The notes under the pieces are model-generated. The model saw only the letters and a program-made list of their open reading frames with translations. It searched no databases and was not told the origin of the DNA. A stretch of DNA of 64,000 nucleotides, from assembly GCA_019916065.1 (NCBI GenBank), contig CM034233.1:46610534-46674533 (forward strand), written 5' to 3'. Both the position numbers and the translations under genes were made by a program. Position 1 is the stretch's first letter; every line of letters begins with the position of its first letter. Source of the stretch: Vitellaria paradoxa. Lineage: Eukaryota; Streptophyta; Magnoliopsida; Ericales; Sapotaceae. Shown in pieces: positions 11,062 through 22,074 of this stretch.

Positions 11062-12290
11062 CATGAATTTTAAGACCACCATGGTTGGCTCTGGTTCAAC
11101 TTCTTCGAATGCCACCAGTGGTGCGATTTTGTTGGAGGGAGGTTTTCAGCCACTTTCGGCTGTTTCTTTTCCTGAGAGTTCACTTCAAATTACCATTCAC
11201 AAATTGAATGGAAAGAATCATCTTGAGTGGTCTTAGTCCATGCGTTTGGTGATCGACAGCAAAGGGAAACTCGGGCACTTGAACGGCGAGGTAAAACCGC
11301 CAGCCACCGATCACCATAGAATTTTCTGAATGCCAGAAATTGAATGGAAAGAATTACCTTGAGTGGTCTCAGTCCGTGCGTTTGGTGATCGACGGCAAAG
11401 GGAAATCGAACACTTGAACGGCGAGGTAAAACCGCTAGCCATCGATAATCCAAAGTACAGGCAGTGGCGTTCAAAAAATTCTATGATGGCTGTGTTGCTG
11501 ATCAACTCTATGGAACCGGTTGTTGGAAAGCCCTTCATGTTCTTGCCGATAGCTCGCGATGTTTGGGAAGCAGTTCGGGAAACCTATTCAGATTTGGACA
11601 ACCATTCACAATTGTTTGAATTGAACACCTGGATGTGGAAGATGCAGCAAGGTGATCGTGAGGGAACATCCTACTATAATAATATGATGGTGGTTTGGCA
11701 AGAATTTGATATGTTTGAAGATGAGCAATGGGAAAACTCAAATGACAATGCTCGGTATAGAAAGAAGATTGAGAAAGACCGGGTATTTGTGCTCTTGGCT
11801 GGTTTGAATAAAGAACTCGATGAGGTTCAAGGACGTATATTAGGGAAAAGACCCTTGCCAACGATAAGAGAAGTGTTTTCAAAAGTGCGTAGAGAAGAAG
11901 CACGGCGACAAGTGATGTTGAAAAACATCGATGAACCAAAAATAGATGGAGAAGGATCTGCTCTTGTGGCCCGAGGTACAGATTTTGAAGGAGACAAGCG
12001 AGGAGGAAAATAGAGACCTTGGTGTGACAATTGTAGAAAACTGTGGCATACGCGGGAAAATTGCTGAAAGCTGCACGAGAAACCAGCAAATTGGAAAAAG
12101 AAACCAAGAGGTGACACCAAGTCAAGGGGAGATGTCCGCGCATTCCAAGTTAGCCACACGAATCCAGGGCAACAATCTTCATCAGAGTCTTTTCCTTTTA
12201 CGAAGAAACAAATAGAGCACTTATATAAAATGTTTCAGTCCCAACCTTTAGGAAAATCTAACCCATCTTGTTCTCTAGTATAGTCAGGTA
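11062..12290 (+). pseudogene. Copia gag with zinc knuckle, broken
   Basis: The likely start is the ATG at 11062. The beginning is disrupted by an in-frame TAG (GVV-type sequence LEWS*SMRL) and by a 136-bp internal duplication. The body (11440-12010) is an open capsid-like stretch with YRQWRSKNSMM, ARDVWEAVRETY and a REEARRQVML end, typical of plant Copia gag. A TAG at 12011-12013 then separates it from a zinc knuckle of the form C-X2-C-X4-H-X4-C (CDNCRKLWHTRENC), itself followed by a stop. It would package element RNA if intact; here it cannot make a full protein. Confidence 0.85.
11201..11446 (+). repeat. Internal direct duplication in Copia gag, offset 136 bp
   Basis: AAATTGAATGGAAAGAAT through CCAGCCACCGAT (11201-11311) recurs at 11337-11446 with a few differences. 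The offset of 136 bp is not a multiple of three, so the duplication shifts the gag frame. Confidence 0.85.
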
Positions 12291-12329
12291 ATTCTTTCAC
12301 TACAGCCATTGCTTGTACCAAGTCTAATG

Positions 12330-13903
12330 GCTCCTAGATATTAGATTCAGGTGCTACCGATCATAAGATCGACGCTTCGCAATTCTTTTCTTCATATACA
12401 CCTTGTGTAGAAAATAAAAAGGTTAAAATTGTAGATGGCACTTTTGCTACTATTGCTGGGAAAGGAACAATGATCATTTCCCCGTCTCTAACCCTTAAGA
12501 ACGTTCTACATGTTCCCCATTTGTCACATAATCTCTTGTCGGTTAGTAAATTAACTCTTGATCATAAATGTCAAGTTAATTTTTGGTCTTCTCATTGTGA
12601 TTTTCAGGATTTAACCTCGGGGAAGATGATTGGGGGTGCTAAACAGTTGGTGGCCTCCACCTTGTTAATAACGGATCAACCTTTGGAAGGCAAGATCAGC
12701 AGACCTGTTTCAACTCTATTTCTATTTCTAGTGACAGTAAGATTATGTTATGGCATTATCGATTAAGACATCCAAATTTTCAATATTTAAAGCATTTGTT
12801 ACCCAAGTTATTCATGAACAAAAATCCTTCTGTTTTTCGGTGTGAATCTTGTGAATTAGCAAAACATCATCGTGCTGTTTTTCCACCTGAACCATATAAA
12901 AAATCAAAACCATTTACCATGATTCATAGTGATATTTGGATCCTTCGCGGGTGCGAACTTTTTTTGGAAAACGCTAGTTTATTACGTTCATTGATGATCA
13001 TACTAGAGTCACTTAGGTCTTCCTTTTAAAAGAAAAATCTGATGCTGAGACTGTGTTTAAAAATTTTTATAATATGGTTCAAACACAATTTCAGACTCAG
13101 ATTAAAATTTTTCGAAGTGATAATGGAAAGGAATTTTTTAACAATGTGTTAGAAAATTTTTTTTTGCCGAAAAAGGGATTGTTCACCAAAGTTCTTGTGG
13201 TAATACACCTCAACAAAACGGGGTGGCTGAAAGAAAAAACACACATCTCCTTGAGGTTGTTAGAGCTATAAGTTTTAAAACTACGGTTCCCAAGTATCTC
13301 TGGGGAAAAGCTATTTTAATAGCCACTTATTTGATTAATACGTTACCTACGAGAATTTTAAACTCTAAAACACCAATAAAATTTTTCACAGAATGTTTTC
13401 CCAACACTCGGCTAACAACAAATATTCCCTTAAAAATATTTGGAAGTGTGGCGTTTGTTCATAACCAGGATCCTAGACGTTCTAAGCTTGATCCAAAGGC
13501 ACATAAATGTATTTTTGTAGGCTATCCTACAAATCAGAGAGGTTATAAATGTTTTGATCTTGTTTCCAAAAAAATGTTTGTGTCTATAGATGTCACCTTT
13601 TTTGAAGGACAATCCTACTACAGCAATTCTCATCTCCAGGGGGAGAACACTAGTGAAGATGATTTTCTAGATGGTTCAATTTTTGAGGTTGTTTATGATG
13701 ATGTTTCTCACAAACAGCTACCACAAGAAAAAGATATGGAAAATACAAAAACTGTGGAATTAAATAAATTAAATATTGAAAATATTGAATCTACCAATGA
13801 ACGACCTTTGGTAATGCCATCTCAAAATCAGAATACTGAAACAACAGAGATGTGTGCGAAACAGTATAAAGGTCTTGTATATTCAAAGGAGTATCTAACA
13901 TAG
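12330..13903 (+). pseudogene. Copia protease and integrase region, broken
   Basis: The aspartic protease motif LDSGATDH appears near 12340, followed by the conserved LKNVLHVPHLSHNLLSVSKL stretch. The integrase zinc-binding domain begins LWHYRLRHP and continues CESCELAKHH. The catalytic core shows SDIW, then RSDNGKEF and, after frame changes, NGVAERKN. The C-terminal part runs FGSVAFVHN to HKCIFVGYP. Several frames are needed to follow it: shifts lie around 12740, 12950-13030 and 13140-13230, and a stop follows at about 13901. The protein would cut the polyprotein and insert the cDNA, but no intact enzyme is encoded. Confidence 0.88.
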
Positions 13904-13951
13904 AAAAAAAGAGGCACTATTCCACAGCACTACCAAGAATCTAATCAGAGG

Positions 13952-16827
13952 TTGGATCATGAAATTCACCATGACTCTTCAATAATTGCAGAAAATAATT
14001 CTCTAGGTAATTCTAAGTCAAATTCTTCTAGTCAACAAGATATTCCCATTGCTCTTAGGAAAGATGTTAGGTCTTGTACAAAACATCCGTTGTCAAATTT
14101 TGTATCTTACAAAAATATTTCATCTTCATATTGTGCCTTTATTTCACAAGTGTCTAGTATGGTCATTCCTAACAGTGTCCAGGAGGCTCTAAATGTTCCT
14201 GAGTGGAAAGAAGCGATTTTTGAGGAGATGAGAGCTCTGGAGAAGAATGGTACTTGGGAGAAAGTAGATCTACCAGGTGGGAAAATAGTTGTTGGTTGTA
14301 AATGGATATTTACTGTGAAGTACAACTCAGATGGATCTTTGGAGAGATACAAGGCTCGTCCTGTAGCTCAAAGTTTCACTCAAACATATGGAGTGGACTA
14401 CTCTGAGACTTTTTCTCCAGTAGCAAAACTAAATACAATTTGGGTACTTTTGTCTATTGTTGCTAATCTTGATTGGCCTCTAAATCAGTTGGATGTGAAG
14501 AATGCGTTTTGAATGGAGACTTAGAGGAAGAAGCCTATATGGAGCCTCCACCTAGTTTTTCTAAGAAGTTTGGAACCAAGGTGTGCAAGCTAAAAAGGTC
14601 TCTATGTGATCTTAAACAGTCTCCCCGAGCTAGATTCGAGAGATTTACAAAGTTTGTTAAGAACCAAGGATATACATAGGGAGAATTTGATCACACTCTC
14701 TTTATGAAGAAATCTAGCAAAGACAAGGTGTCTGTCTTGATTATCTATGTGGATAATATAATTCTAACTGGAGATGATTTAGAAGAGATGAGCAAACTGA
14801 AGAAGAGCCTAGTCAAGGAATTTGAAATTAAAGATTTAGGCCAGCTAAAGTATTTTATTGGAATGGAAGTGGCAAGGTCAAAAAGATTTACATATGGTGT
14901 TCATCGATTTAGAGAAGGCATATGATCGGGTTCCTAGGGAGATCCTATGGAGAGTATTGGAAAAGAAAGGAGCGTGTGTCGCATATATTGAGGCGATAAA
15001 GGACATGTATGATAGAGCCATGACATCTATACGGACGACTGGCGGAGAGACTAATGAGTTCCCTATCACGATTGGTTTACATCAAGGCTCAGCGTTAAGC
15101 CCATACTTGTTTGCTTTAGTTATGGATGAGATTACAAGACATATTTAAGATGAGGTGTCGTGGTGTATGCTATTTGCAGATGATATTGTTTTAGAAGATG
15201 AGACAAGAGAAGGAGTGAATGCTAAGCTAGAATTGTGGCGGGATACGTTAGAGACAAAAGGGTTTAGGCTAAGCCGATGCAAGACGGAATATATGGAATG
15301 TAAGTTTAGTCAAAGTAGGATAACGAGTAGTATAGAAGTAAGTTTAGGCACACAAAAGATTGTAGAGAAAGATAAATTTAGATACCTTGGATCTATAGTG
15401 CAACAAGATGGAGGGATTGATACTGATGTAAGTCACAGGATTCAAGCTGGATGGACCAAATGGAGGAGTGCTTCGGGAGTTTTGTGCGACCGAAAAATCC
15501 CCCTCAAGGTGAAAGGAAAGTATTATAAGGTAGCGGTTAGACCAGCGCTGCTATATGGATCAGAGTGTTGGGCAACAAAGCATAATCATGGTCAGAAGAT
15601 GGCAGTTGCGGAGATGAGGATGCTAAGGTGGATGTGCGGGATTACAAGGAACGATAGGATTAGGAACGAGGAGATTAGGGGCAAAGTAGGAATAGCACCG
15701 ATTGAAGATAAAATGAGAGAAAACCGATTAAGATGGTTTGGCCATATTAGAAGGCGTCCAGTAGAGGCACCTGTTAGAAGGTGTGAAAGTATAGAGATTG
15801 TCAGGAGTAGGAGAGGTAGAGGAAGACCCAAGAGAAGTTGGAAAGAAACCATTAAACATGACCTAACTTACCTAGATTTATCGGAGGACATGCCCCTAAA
15901 CAGATCTAATTGGCGTCGACAAATCCATATAGCCGACCCCACCTAGTAGGAAAAGGCTTGGTTTGGTTTGGTTTGGTTTGGTTTGGTTTGGAAGTGGCAA
16001 GGTCAAAGCAGGGCATTGTGGTTTCGCAACGGAAGTATATTCTAGATCTCCTGAAAGAAACTGGAATGAGTGGTTACAAACCTTCGGATACTCCAATAGA
16101 AGCTAATGCTAAACTCGAAGATGTAAAACATGGTGTTCCAGTAGACACGAGGAGATACCAAAGACTAGTTGGAAGATTGATCTACTTGTCACATACACAT
16201 CCTGACATTGCTTTGGCTTGGAGCATGGTAAGCCAATTTATGCATTCCCCATATGAAGAACATCTGGAAGCTGTGTATCGAATTCTTCGTTATCTAAAAA
16301 GCACACCCGGAAAAGGTCTCTTCTTCAAGAAAAATGAGAAGAGAGGAATTGAGGTGTCTACAGATGCTGATTGGGCAGGTTCGGTCACAGATAGAAGGTC
16401 AACATCAGGGTATTGTACATTTCTATAGGGTAATTTAGTCACTTGGAGGAGCAAGAAGCAAAGTGTTGTTGCTAGAAGTGGTGCTGAGGCGGAATTCAAA
16501 TCAATGATGCAAGGAGTGTGCAAGATTTTTTGGCTAAAAAGGGTTCTGGAAGAACTAGAGAGACCAATAAGCTTTCCTATGAAGTTGTATTGTGACAACA
16601 AGGCGGCTATCAGCATTGCACATAATCCGGTTCTACATGACAGAACGAAACATGTTGAAATAGATAGAAACTTTATAAAAGAAAAGCTTGAAGAAGGAAT
16701 AATTTGTACTCCATTTGTACCCACCATGCAGCAAGTTGCAAATGTTCTAACTAAGGGTCTGCTAAGACAACCGTTCGAGCTTCAAGTGAGCAAGTTGGGC
16801 ATGACGAATATCTTTGCTCCAACTTGA
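13952..16827 (+). pseudogene. Copia reverse transcriptase and RNase H, split by a LINE fragment
   Basis: The RT opens with WKEAIFEEMRALEKNGTWE and passes through CKWIFTVKY, RYKARPVAQ, QLDVKNAFLNGDLEEE (a shift at about 14510) and SLCDLKQSPRA. The active-site box reads YVDNI in place of YVDD, which would abolish activity. At 14882 the frame is cut in the word GMEVARSK by LINE sequence and resumes at 16008 as QGIVVSQRKYILDLL. RNase H follows with STDADWAGS, a stop at about 16426, then LYCDNKAAISIAHNP and HVEIDRNFI. The product ends at the stop at 16825-16827, just before the polypurine tract. Confidence 0.9.
14883..15990 (+). mobile_element. RTE-type LINE fragment A, 5'-truncated
   Basis: A 1.1-kb LINE 3' end is flanked by a perfect 17-bp target duplication (GAAGTGGCAAGGTCAAA at 14866-14882 and 15991-16007). 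It begins inside the RT at [19 protein letters not shown], corresponding to position ~20308 of the longer LINE at 18240-21401. It has the RT box LFADDIVL and a C-terminal segment ending DMPLNRSNWRRQIHIADPT. Then comes CCCCACCTAGTAGGAAAAGG and a (TTGGTTTGG)n tail. 5' truncation, a long target duplication and a short-repeat tail are hallmarks of target-primed reverse transcription; the tail type is that of plant RTE elements. Confidence 0.9.
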
Positions 16828-16834
16828 GGGGGAG

Positions 16835-17734
16835 TGTCGGCAAAATACGGAATATTTGGTTAGCATTTGATTTGAATAAAATAAGAAAGTTAGGTCCCAG
16901 CATTAAGGGGCAGAATAAAATCCCTGATTATACGTTAGAGACAAAAGGGTTTAGGCTAAGCCGATGCAAGACGGAATATATGGAATGTAAGTTTAGTCAA
17001 AGTAGGATATCGAGTAGTATAGAAGTAAGTTTAGGCACACAAAAGATTGTAGAGAGAGAGAAATTTAGGTACCTTGGATCTATGGTGCAACAAGATGGAG
17101 GGATTGATACTGATGTAAGTCACAGGATTCAAGCTGGATGGACCAAATGGAGAAGTGCTTCGGGGGTTTTGTGCGACCGAAAAATCCCCCTCAAGGTGAA
17201 AGGAAAGTATTATAAGGTAGCGGTTAGACCAGCGCTGCTATATGGATCAGAGTGTTGGGCAGTAAAGCATAATCATGGTCAGAATATGGTAGTTGCGGAG
17301 ATGAGGATGTTAAGGTGGATGTGCGAGATTACAAGGAAAGATAGGATTAGGAACGAGGAGATTAGGGGCAAAGTAGGAATAGCACCGATTGAAGATAAAA
17401 TGAGAGAAAACCGATTAAGATGGTTTGGCCATGTTAGAAGGCGTCCAGCAGAGACACCTGTTAGAAGGTGTGAAAGTATGGAGATTGTCAGGAGTAGGAG
17501 AGGTAGAGGAAGACCCAAGAGAAGCTGGAAAGAAACTATTAAACATGACCTAACCTACCTAGATTTATCGGAGGACATGCCCCTAAATAGATCAAATTGG
17601 CGTCGACAAATCCATATAGCCGACCCCACCTAGTGGGAAAATGCTTGGTTTGGTTTAGTTTGGTAAAGTGATTCTTATGTAATGGAAAAAATATGAAAAT
17701 AATCTTCTCTTTTCTTCCTCTATAAATTGCTATA
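16835..17734 (+). repeat. Copia 3' LTR, interrupted by LINE fragment B
   Basis: Starts TGTCGGCAAA after GAGGGGGAG and ends AATTGCTATA before CAGTG. LTR sequence covers 16835-16930 and 17665-17734. About 50 bp of LTR present in the 5' copy (including its T-run) are missing where the LINE fragment sits. Confidence 0.9.
16931..17664 (+). mobile_element. RTE-type LINE fragment B, 5'-truncated
   Basis: Starts at ACGTTAGAGACAAAAGG, equivalent to 15245 in fragment A, and runs to the TTTGGTTTAGTTTGG tail. It is very close to fragment A over the shared ~700 bp and keeps an open frame to the same IHIADPT end. Unlike A it has no visible target duplication and replaces about 50 bp of LTR. That suggests insertion with deletion, or copying from A by recombination. 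Confidence 0.85.
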
Positions 17735-17739
17735 CAGTG

Positions 17740-18153
17740 CTTTGAATAAAAGGTAATGGTTGTGCTCCATGTGGTGCTCCATGTGGTGCTAAAAGAATAA
17801 AAGGTACCAGAGTAAAAGACTATCAACTCGTTCTTCTGGTTGCAATAATCCATCGCTTTCTAATATTCTCACAAGCTAATGGAATGATTCATTGAAATCA
17901 ATTTACTTAACATTAGAAAGCTCTTCCCCTTTAATTATTACTTGAACCTTTCCAAACCTTACAATGCGGGAGTCTTGTGCACTAGATTATATATATATAT
18001 ATATATATTTTATGCAGGCAAATTTAGCAATGGAAGATATACTCATGTGGAGAATATTCTTAAAATAGCAAATGTCCCTAGAGTATGACCCATTCCTACT
18101 GCAATATTATAATTTTGATGATAAGCTAAGGTATCACATTTACTTTGAGTTCG
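17740..18153. other. Short host spacer with (TA)n and a SINE-like scrap
   Basis: Contains a direct repeat GCTCCATGTGGT, a SINE-like scrap ACAATGCGGGAGTCTTGTGC (about 17960-17985) and a (TA)n run near 17987-18009. No gene is seen. Confidence 0.5.
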
Positions 18154-18158
18154 CAATC

Positions 18159-18239
18159 TGTTAAAATAAAATAAATAATAAAGTTACTTCCCTCCCTAGC
18201 AGCTTAAACTTTTAGGAAAGATGGTGGCTAACACTTTAA
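18159..18239 (+). repeat. TRIM 5' LTR (main part)
   Basis: TGTTAAAATAAAAT... to ...GGCTAACACTTTAA; the last two bases (CA, 21420-21421) lie beyond the LINE insertion. It matches 21533-21625 in the words AAATAATAAAGT, CTTCC and TAACACTTTAACA. Confidence 0.8.
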
Positions 18240-18379
18240 AACTCCGCCTATGTTGGGGTATTCTTGACATAGCCGGTCCCAAGCCCAGACAAAGGAGAAG
18301 GGTTGTACATTAGGTAACCGACAGTCAGCAAAATATTCAGTCGGATTTTTTTCATGGATTTAACACCTAATGAGATTCC

Positions 18380-19320
18380 GTGGGGGGTTCCCCACTTAGC
18401 TACGCGCTATATGGTCCGAGTATAGTGTTGCATCGGCGCCCGGGTGCAGTGTCAAATAAGCAAGGGTCCTCACACTTTCTTGGACGAGTGAGGGGGGTAA
18501 GGAAGCTAGTCCAAAATAGGAGGCTGAGATTAGGTACTTGGAACATTAGGAGTTTAACTGAAAAACTTATGGAAGTGGTGGATACAATGGAAATAAGACG
18601 AATCGCAATTACTTGCTTGCCAGAGACAAGGTGGGTGGGACAGAAAGCTAAAGAGCTTGAGAGGACTGGGTATAAGTTATGGTATACGGGACTTAATAAA
18701 TCGGGGAATGGGGTCGACATAGTAATAAGCAAGGACCAAAAGGAAGATATAGTTAATGTAAAACGCTATGGAGACAGAATTATTGCAATTAAGTTAGTGT
18801 TAGAAGAAGAGATAGTAAACGTAATTAGTATTTATGCCCCCTAGGCGGGCTTAGGAGATGAACATAAGGAGAAGTTTTGGGAAGACTTGGAAGGAATGCT
18901 ATTAGAGATACCCTAAGGAGAGATGGTCTTCATAGGAGGAGATTTGAACGGTCATGTAGGATGCGACGTAGATGGATACAGAGTACATGGAGCATATGGA
19001 TATGGTAATAGAAATGAAGCTGGGAAGGATATTTTGGAGTTTGCAGTGACTTATGATCTCATGGTGACGAACACCTTTTTTAGGAAGAGAGAGGAACATT
19101 TGGTGACATATAAGAGTGGCTCCTCAAGGACATAGATTGATTTCTTCTTAACTAGGAAAAAAGACCGCGTAGCTTGTAAAGATTGAAAGGTTATACCGGG
19201 GGAGAGCTTGACTTCCCAACATGGGTTGTTGGTCATAGATGTGCATCTTCAAAGGTGGACTAGAAAAAAGAAGTTGTATAGATGCTCAAGAACTAAATGG
19301 TGGAACTTGAAATGTGATTA
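18380..19320 (+). pseudogene. LINE C apurinic-type endonuclease domain, broken
   Basis: The coding sense opens in RLRLGTWNIRSLTEK, the N-terminal signature of the APE-like endonuclease. It continues with LPETRWVGQKAKEL (the catalytic Glu of the ETRW motif), IISIYAP-like NVISIYAP, GGDLNGHVG, and then IDFFLTRKK and SQHGLLVID, where the usual catalytic His is kept. Stops occur after YAP (18841-18843), after LEIP (about 18914), after SSRT (19133-19135) and later. The enzyme would nick target DNA for priming, but it cannot be made intact here. Confidence 0.85.
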
Positions 19321-19846
19321 GCAACTAGTATTCAAGGAAAGAGTACTAGAGGAAGACGTTTGGGCAGTAAATAAGAGTGCAAATAATATGTGGGATCAGG
19401 TAGCAGAGTGTATTAGGAGGGTAGGGAAAGAAGTCTTAAGAGAATCCAAAGGGAGTGCTCCGACACAGAAAAGGCATAGTGGTGGAGCGAAGCCGTCCAA
19501 GACAAGATAAGAGTTAAAAGAGAGTGTTTTAAATCTTGGCAAAAATGATCGAAATGGAGCAAACTTGGAGAGGTATAAGGAAGCAAAAATAGATACCAAA
19601 AAGGCAGTTAGTGAGGCTAAGGCAAAGGCATTTGAGGATTTATATAGGCAACTTGACACTAAGGGGGACAAAAAAGAGATATTCAAGCTTACTAAATCCA
19701 AAGATAGGCGGACCAAAGATTTAAACCAAGTTAAATGTATTAAGGATGAGGATGAAAAGGTATTAGTAAAGGAAGAGGAGATAAAGGAGCGTTAGAAGAG
19801 CTACTTCTACAAGTTATTTAACAAAAGCAGTAGTAGTGACATACAA

Positions 19847-21164
19847 TTGGGGCAGTTTACCACCTTTAGGGAAGAATTAAATCGTATGTTCTATAGGAGA
19901 ATCAGTAGGGAAGAAGTAAAAGAAGTATTGAAAAAGATGAAGAATGGGAAAGCAGTTGGGCCAGATGGTATCCCTATTGAGATTTGGATATGCTTAGGGG
20001 AGTGTGGCATAAGTTGGTTGACAAAACTTTTTAATATAGTACTAAAGAGCAAGAAGATGCCTGATGCATGGAGGAAAAGTATTCTTATACCCATATACAA
20101 GAACAAAGGAGATATTCCGAACTATGCAAACTACCGCGGGATTAAATTGATGAGCCATACGATGAAATTATGAGAGAGAGTTATTGAGAGAAGACTAAAA
20201 AGGACAACAAACGTTTCATAGAATCAATTTGGTTTCATGCCTGAGAGATCAACCATGGAGGCTATCTTTCTCTTGAGGAGGTTAATGGAACAGTATAGAG
20301 AATGTCAAAAAGATTTACATATGGTGTTCATTGATTTAGAGAAGGCTTATGACTGGGTTCCTAGGGAGATTCTATGGAGAGTATTAGAAAACAAAGGAGC
20401 GTGTGTCGCATATATTGAGGCGATAAAAGACATGTATGATAGAGCCATGACATCTATACGGACGACTGGTGGAGATACTAAAGAGTTTCCTATCACGATT
20501 GGTCTACACCAAGGCTCAGCGTTAAGCTCGTACTTGTTTGCTCTAGTTATGGATGAGATTACAAGACATATTCAGGATGAGGTGCCGTGGTGTATGTTAT
20601 TTGCAGATGATATTGTTTTAGTAGATGAGACGAGAGAATGAGTGAATACTAAGCTAGAATTGTGGCAGGAAACGTTAGAAACAAAAGGGTTTTAGGTTAA
20701 GCCGATGCAAAACAAAATTTATGGAATGCAAGTTTAATCAAAGTAGAGTAACTGGTAGCATAGAAATAAGTTTAAGCACACAAAAGATTGTAGAGAAAGA
20801 AAACTTTAGGTACCTTGGATCTATGGTGCAACAAGATGGAGGAATTGATACTGATGTAAGTCACAGGATTCAAGTCAGGTGGACCAAATGGAAGAGTGTT
20901 TAGGGAGTCTTGTGCGATCGAAGTATCCCCCTCAAGGTGAAAGGAAAGTATTATAAGGTGGCAGTAAGACCAGCGTTGCTATACGGATCAGAGTGTTGGG
21001 TAGTAAAGCATAATCATGTTCAGAAGATGGCAATTGCGGAGATGAGAATACTAAGATGGATGTGCGGGATTACAAGGAGAGATAGGATTGGGAACGAGGA
21101 GATTAGGGACAAAGTAGGAATATCACTGATTGAAGATAAAATGAGAGAAAATCAATTAAGATGA
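19847..21164 (+). pseudogene. LINE C reverse transcriptase and C-terminal region, broken
   Basis: RT motifs appear in order: VLKKMKNGKAVGPDGIPIE, WRKSILIPIYKNKGD and NYRGIKLMSH. A stop at about 20171 follows, then [41 protein letters not shown] and the active box [11 protein letters not shown]. The frame then ends at a TGA near 20640. C-terminal pieces continue to SLIEDKMRENQLR. Stops and shifts at about 20692, 20902 and 21163 show long inactivity. This is the polymerase of an RTE-clade element. Confidence 0.88.
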
Positions 21165-21421
21165 TTCGGCCATGTTAGAAGGCGTCCAACGGAGGCACCT
21201 GTTAGAAGGTGTAAAAGTATGGAGATTGCTAGGAGTAGGAGAGGATGAGAAAGACCTAAGAGAAATTGGAAAGAAACTATTAGACATGACCTTGTCTACC
21301 TGGATTTAATGGATGACATGACCCTAAACAGATTTGATTGGCGTCGTCAAATCCATATAGCCGATCCCACCTAGTGGGAAAAGGCTTAGTTTGGTTTGGT
21401 TTGGTGGCTAACACTTTAACA

Positions 21422-21433
21422 TGGTATCAGAGC
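21422..21433 (+). promoter_or_regulatory. TRIM primer binding site
   Basis: TGGTATCAGAGC directly follows the LTR end CTTTAACA; it is the initiator-Met type. Confidence 0.8.
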
Positions 21434-21532
21434 AAGCAAAGAACTTGAGTTCAAACCTCATTACCATAAAAATAAATCAATAGTCCCATGTGTTTCACCC
21501 CTTCAAAGTTAGTTCGGCCACAAGTGAGGAGA

Positions 21533-21625
21533 CATTAAGAGAAAATAAGTCAAGATAAATAATAAAGTCGCTTCCTTCCCTTATAGTCTATATTTTTAGG
21601 TGAGATAGTGACTAACACTTTAACA
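21533..21625 (+). repeat. TRIM 3' LTR
   Basis: A diverged second copy of the 18159-18239 LTR, ending CACTTTAACA just before CAATC. Its left edge is approximate. Confidence 0.7.
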
Positions 21626-21688
21626 CAATCATTTGAAGAATGTGATTGTATTGAAATGAGGGGGCTCAAATAGATTAAAAACTCATCG

Positions 21689-21720
21689 CGAGAGAGAGAG
21701 AGCGAGAGAGAGAGAGAGAT
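21689..21720. repeat. (GA)n microsatellite
   Basis: CGCGAGAGAGAGAGAGCGAG followed by more GA, just before the next LTR element. Confidence 0.85.
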
Positions 21721-21728
21721 GAACCCAA

Positions 21729-22058
21729 TGCGAAATTGAAGCAAAATATTAAAGATTTTATTTTATTCCTTATCATATCATTAGGATTAAATTTTATTTT
21801 ATTCCACATCATTAGGATTGGATATTTTATTTGATTGCTTATGTTAGGATTTTATTCTTGGTATTTATTCTTGGTATCTCATATTCATGGGATTTTATTT
21901 TGATTTGGGGTTAGCTATATTAAGGCTATAATTGTATTAAATTAGGAGACTAAATGATTGAATATTGAATGATATTAATGGCCTACACTCCTTTATATTT
22001 TCTTATTTTCTTGCTTGATTTCTTCTTTTTGCTTTCTATTCTTTCTTGTCCAGCATTA
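21729..22058 (+). repeat. 5' LTR of the nested element
   Basis: TGCGAAATTGAAGC to CCAGCATTA, rich in GGATTTTATTTT words. It aligns with 26313-26694 and, reversed, with 22586-22879, 23004-25547, and 47385-47664. Confidence 0.75.
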
Positions 22059-22060
22059 AT

Positions 22061-22074
22061 TTGGTATCAGATCC
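22061..22074 (+). promoter_or_regulatory. Degenerate primer binding site
   Basis: TTGGTATCAGATCC differs slightly from the initiator-Met site and lies two bases past the LTR end. Confidence 0.6.

Larger units (their letters stand above)
10822..17734 (+). mobile_element. Ty1/Copia retrotransposon, degenerate, with two LINE fragments inside
   Basis: LTRs lie at 10822-11036 and 16835-17734, flanked by the 5-bp target duplication CAGTG (10817-10821 and 17735-17739). A perfect initiator-Met primer site (TGGTATCAGAGC) follows the 5' LTR, and the polypurine tract GAGGGGGAG precedes the 3' LTR. Domain order gag, zinc knuckle, protease, integrase, reverse transcriptase, RNase H is that of Copia. The coding region has stops and frame breaks, and the RT YVDD box reads YVDN, so it is not autonomous. 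It sits in the large intron of the minus-strand gene, in the opposite orientation to it. Confidence 0.93.
18240..21401 (+). mobile_element. RTE-type LINE C, near full length (3.16 kb)
   Basis: It is flanked by the 18-bp duplication TGGTGGCTAACACTTTAA (18222-18239 and 21402-21419) and ends in CCCACCTAGTGGGAAAAGGC plus a TTTGGTTTGG tail. It carries one endonuclease-reverse transcriptase coding region with no separate first frame, as in RTE elements. It has many stops, so it is inactive. Fragments A and B are less mutated relatives. It lies precisely within the TRIM 5' LTR. Confidence 0.9.
18159..21625 (+). mobile_element. TRIM element (about 287 bp) split by a LINE
   Basis: Once the LINE at 18240-21401 and one copy of its 18-bp target duplication are removed, about 287 bp remain. 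They have TGTTAAA...TTTAACA LTRs of about 80-90 bp, a perfect TGGTATCAGAGC primer site at 21422-21433 and no coding capacity. The 5-bp duplication CAATC flanks it (18154-18158 and 21626-21630). These are the defining features of terminal-repeat retrotransposons in miniature. It needs enzymes from another element to move. Confidence 0.85.

Noticed and set aside
11535..12143. A 202-codon minus-strand frame opposite Copia gag
   Set aside because: It is a shadow of the gag coding strand and has no independent domain.
14858..15148. A single fused Copia-LINE open frame (GMEVARSK into [14 protein letters not shown])
   Set aside because: The fusion is an insertion artefact bounded by a 17-bp target duplication, not a domain fusion.
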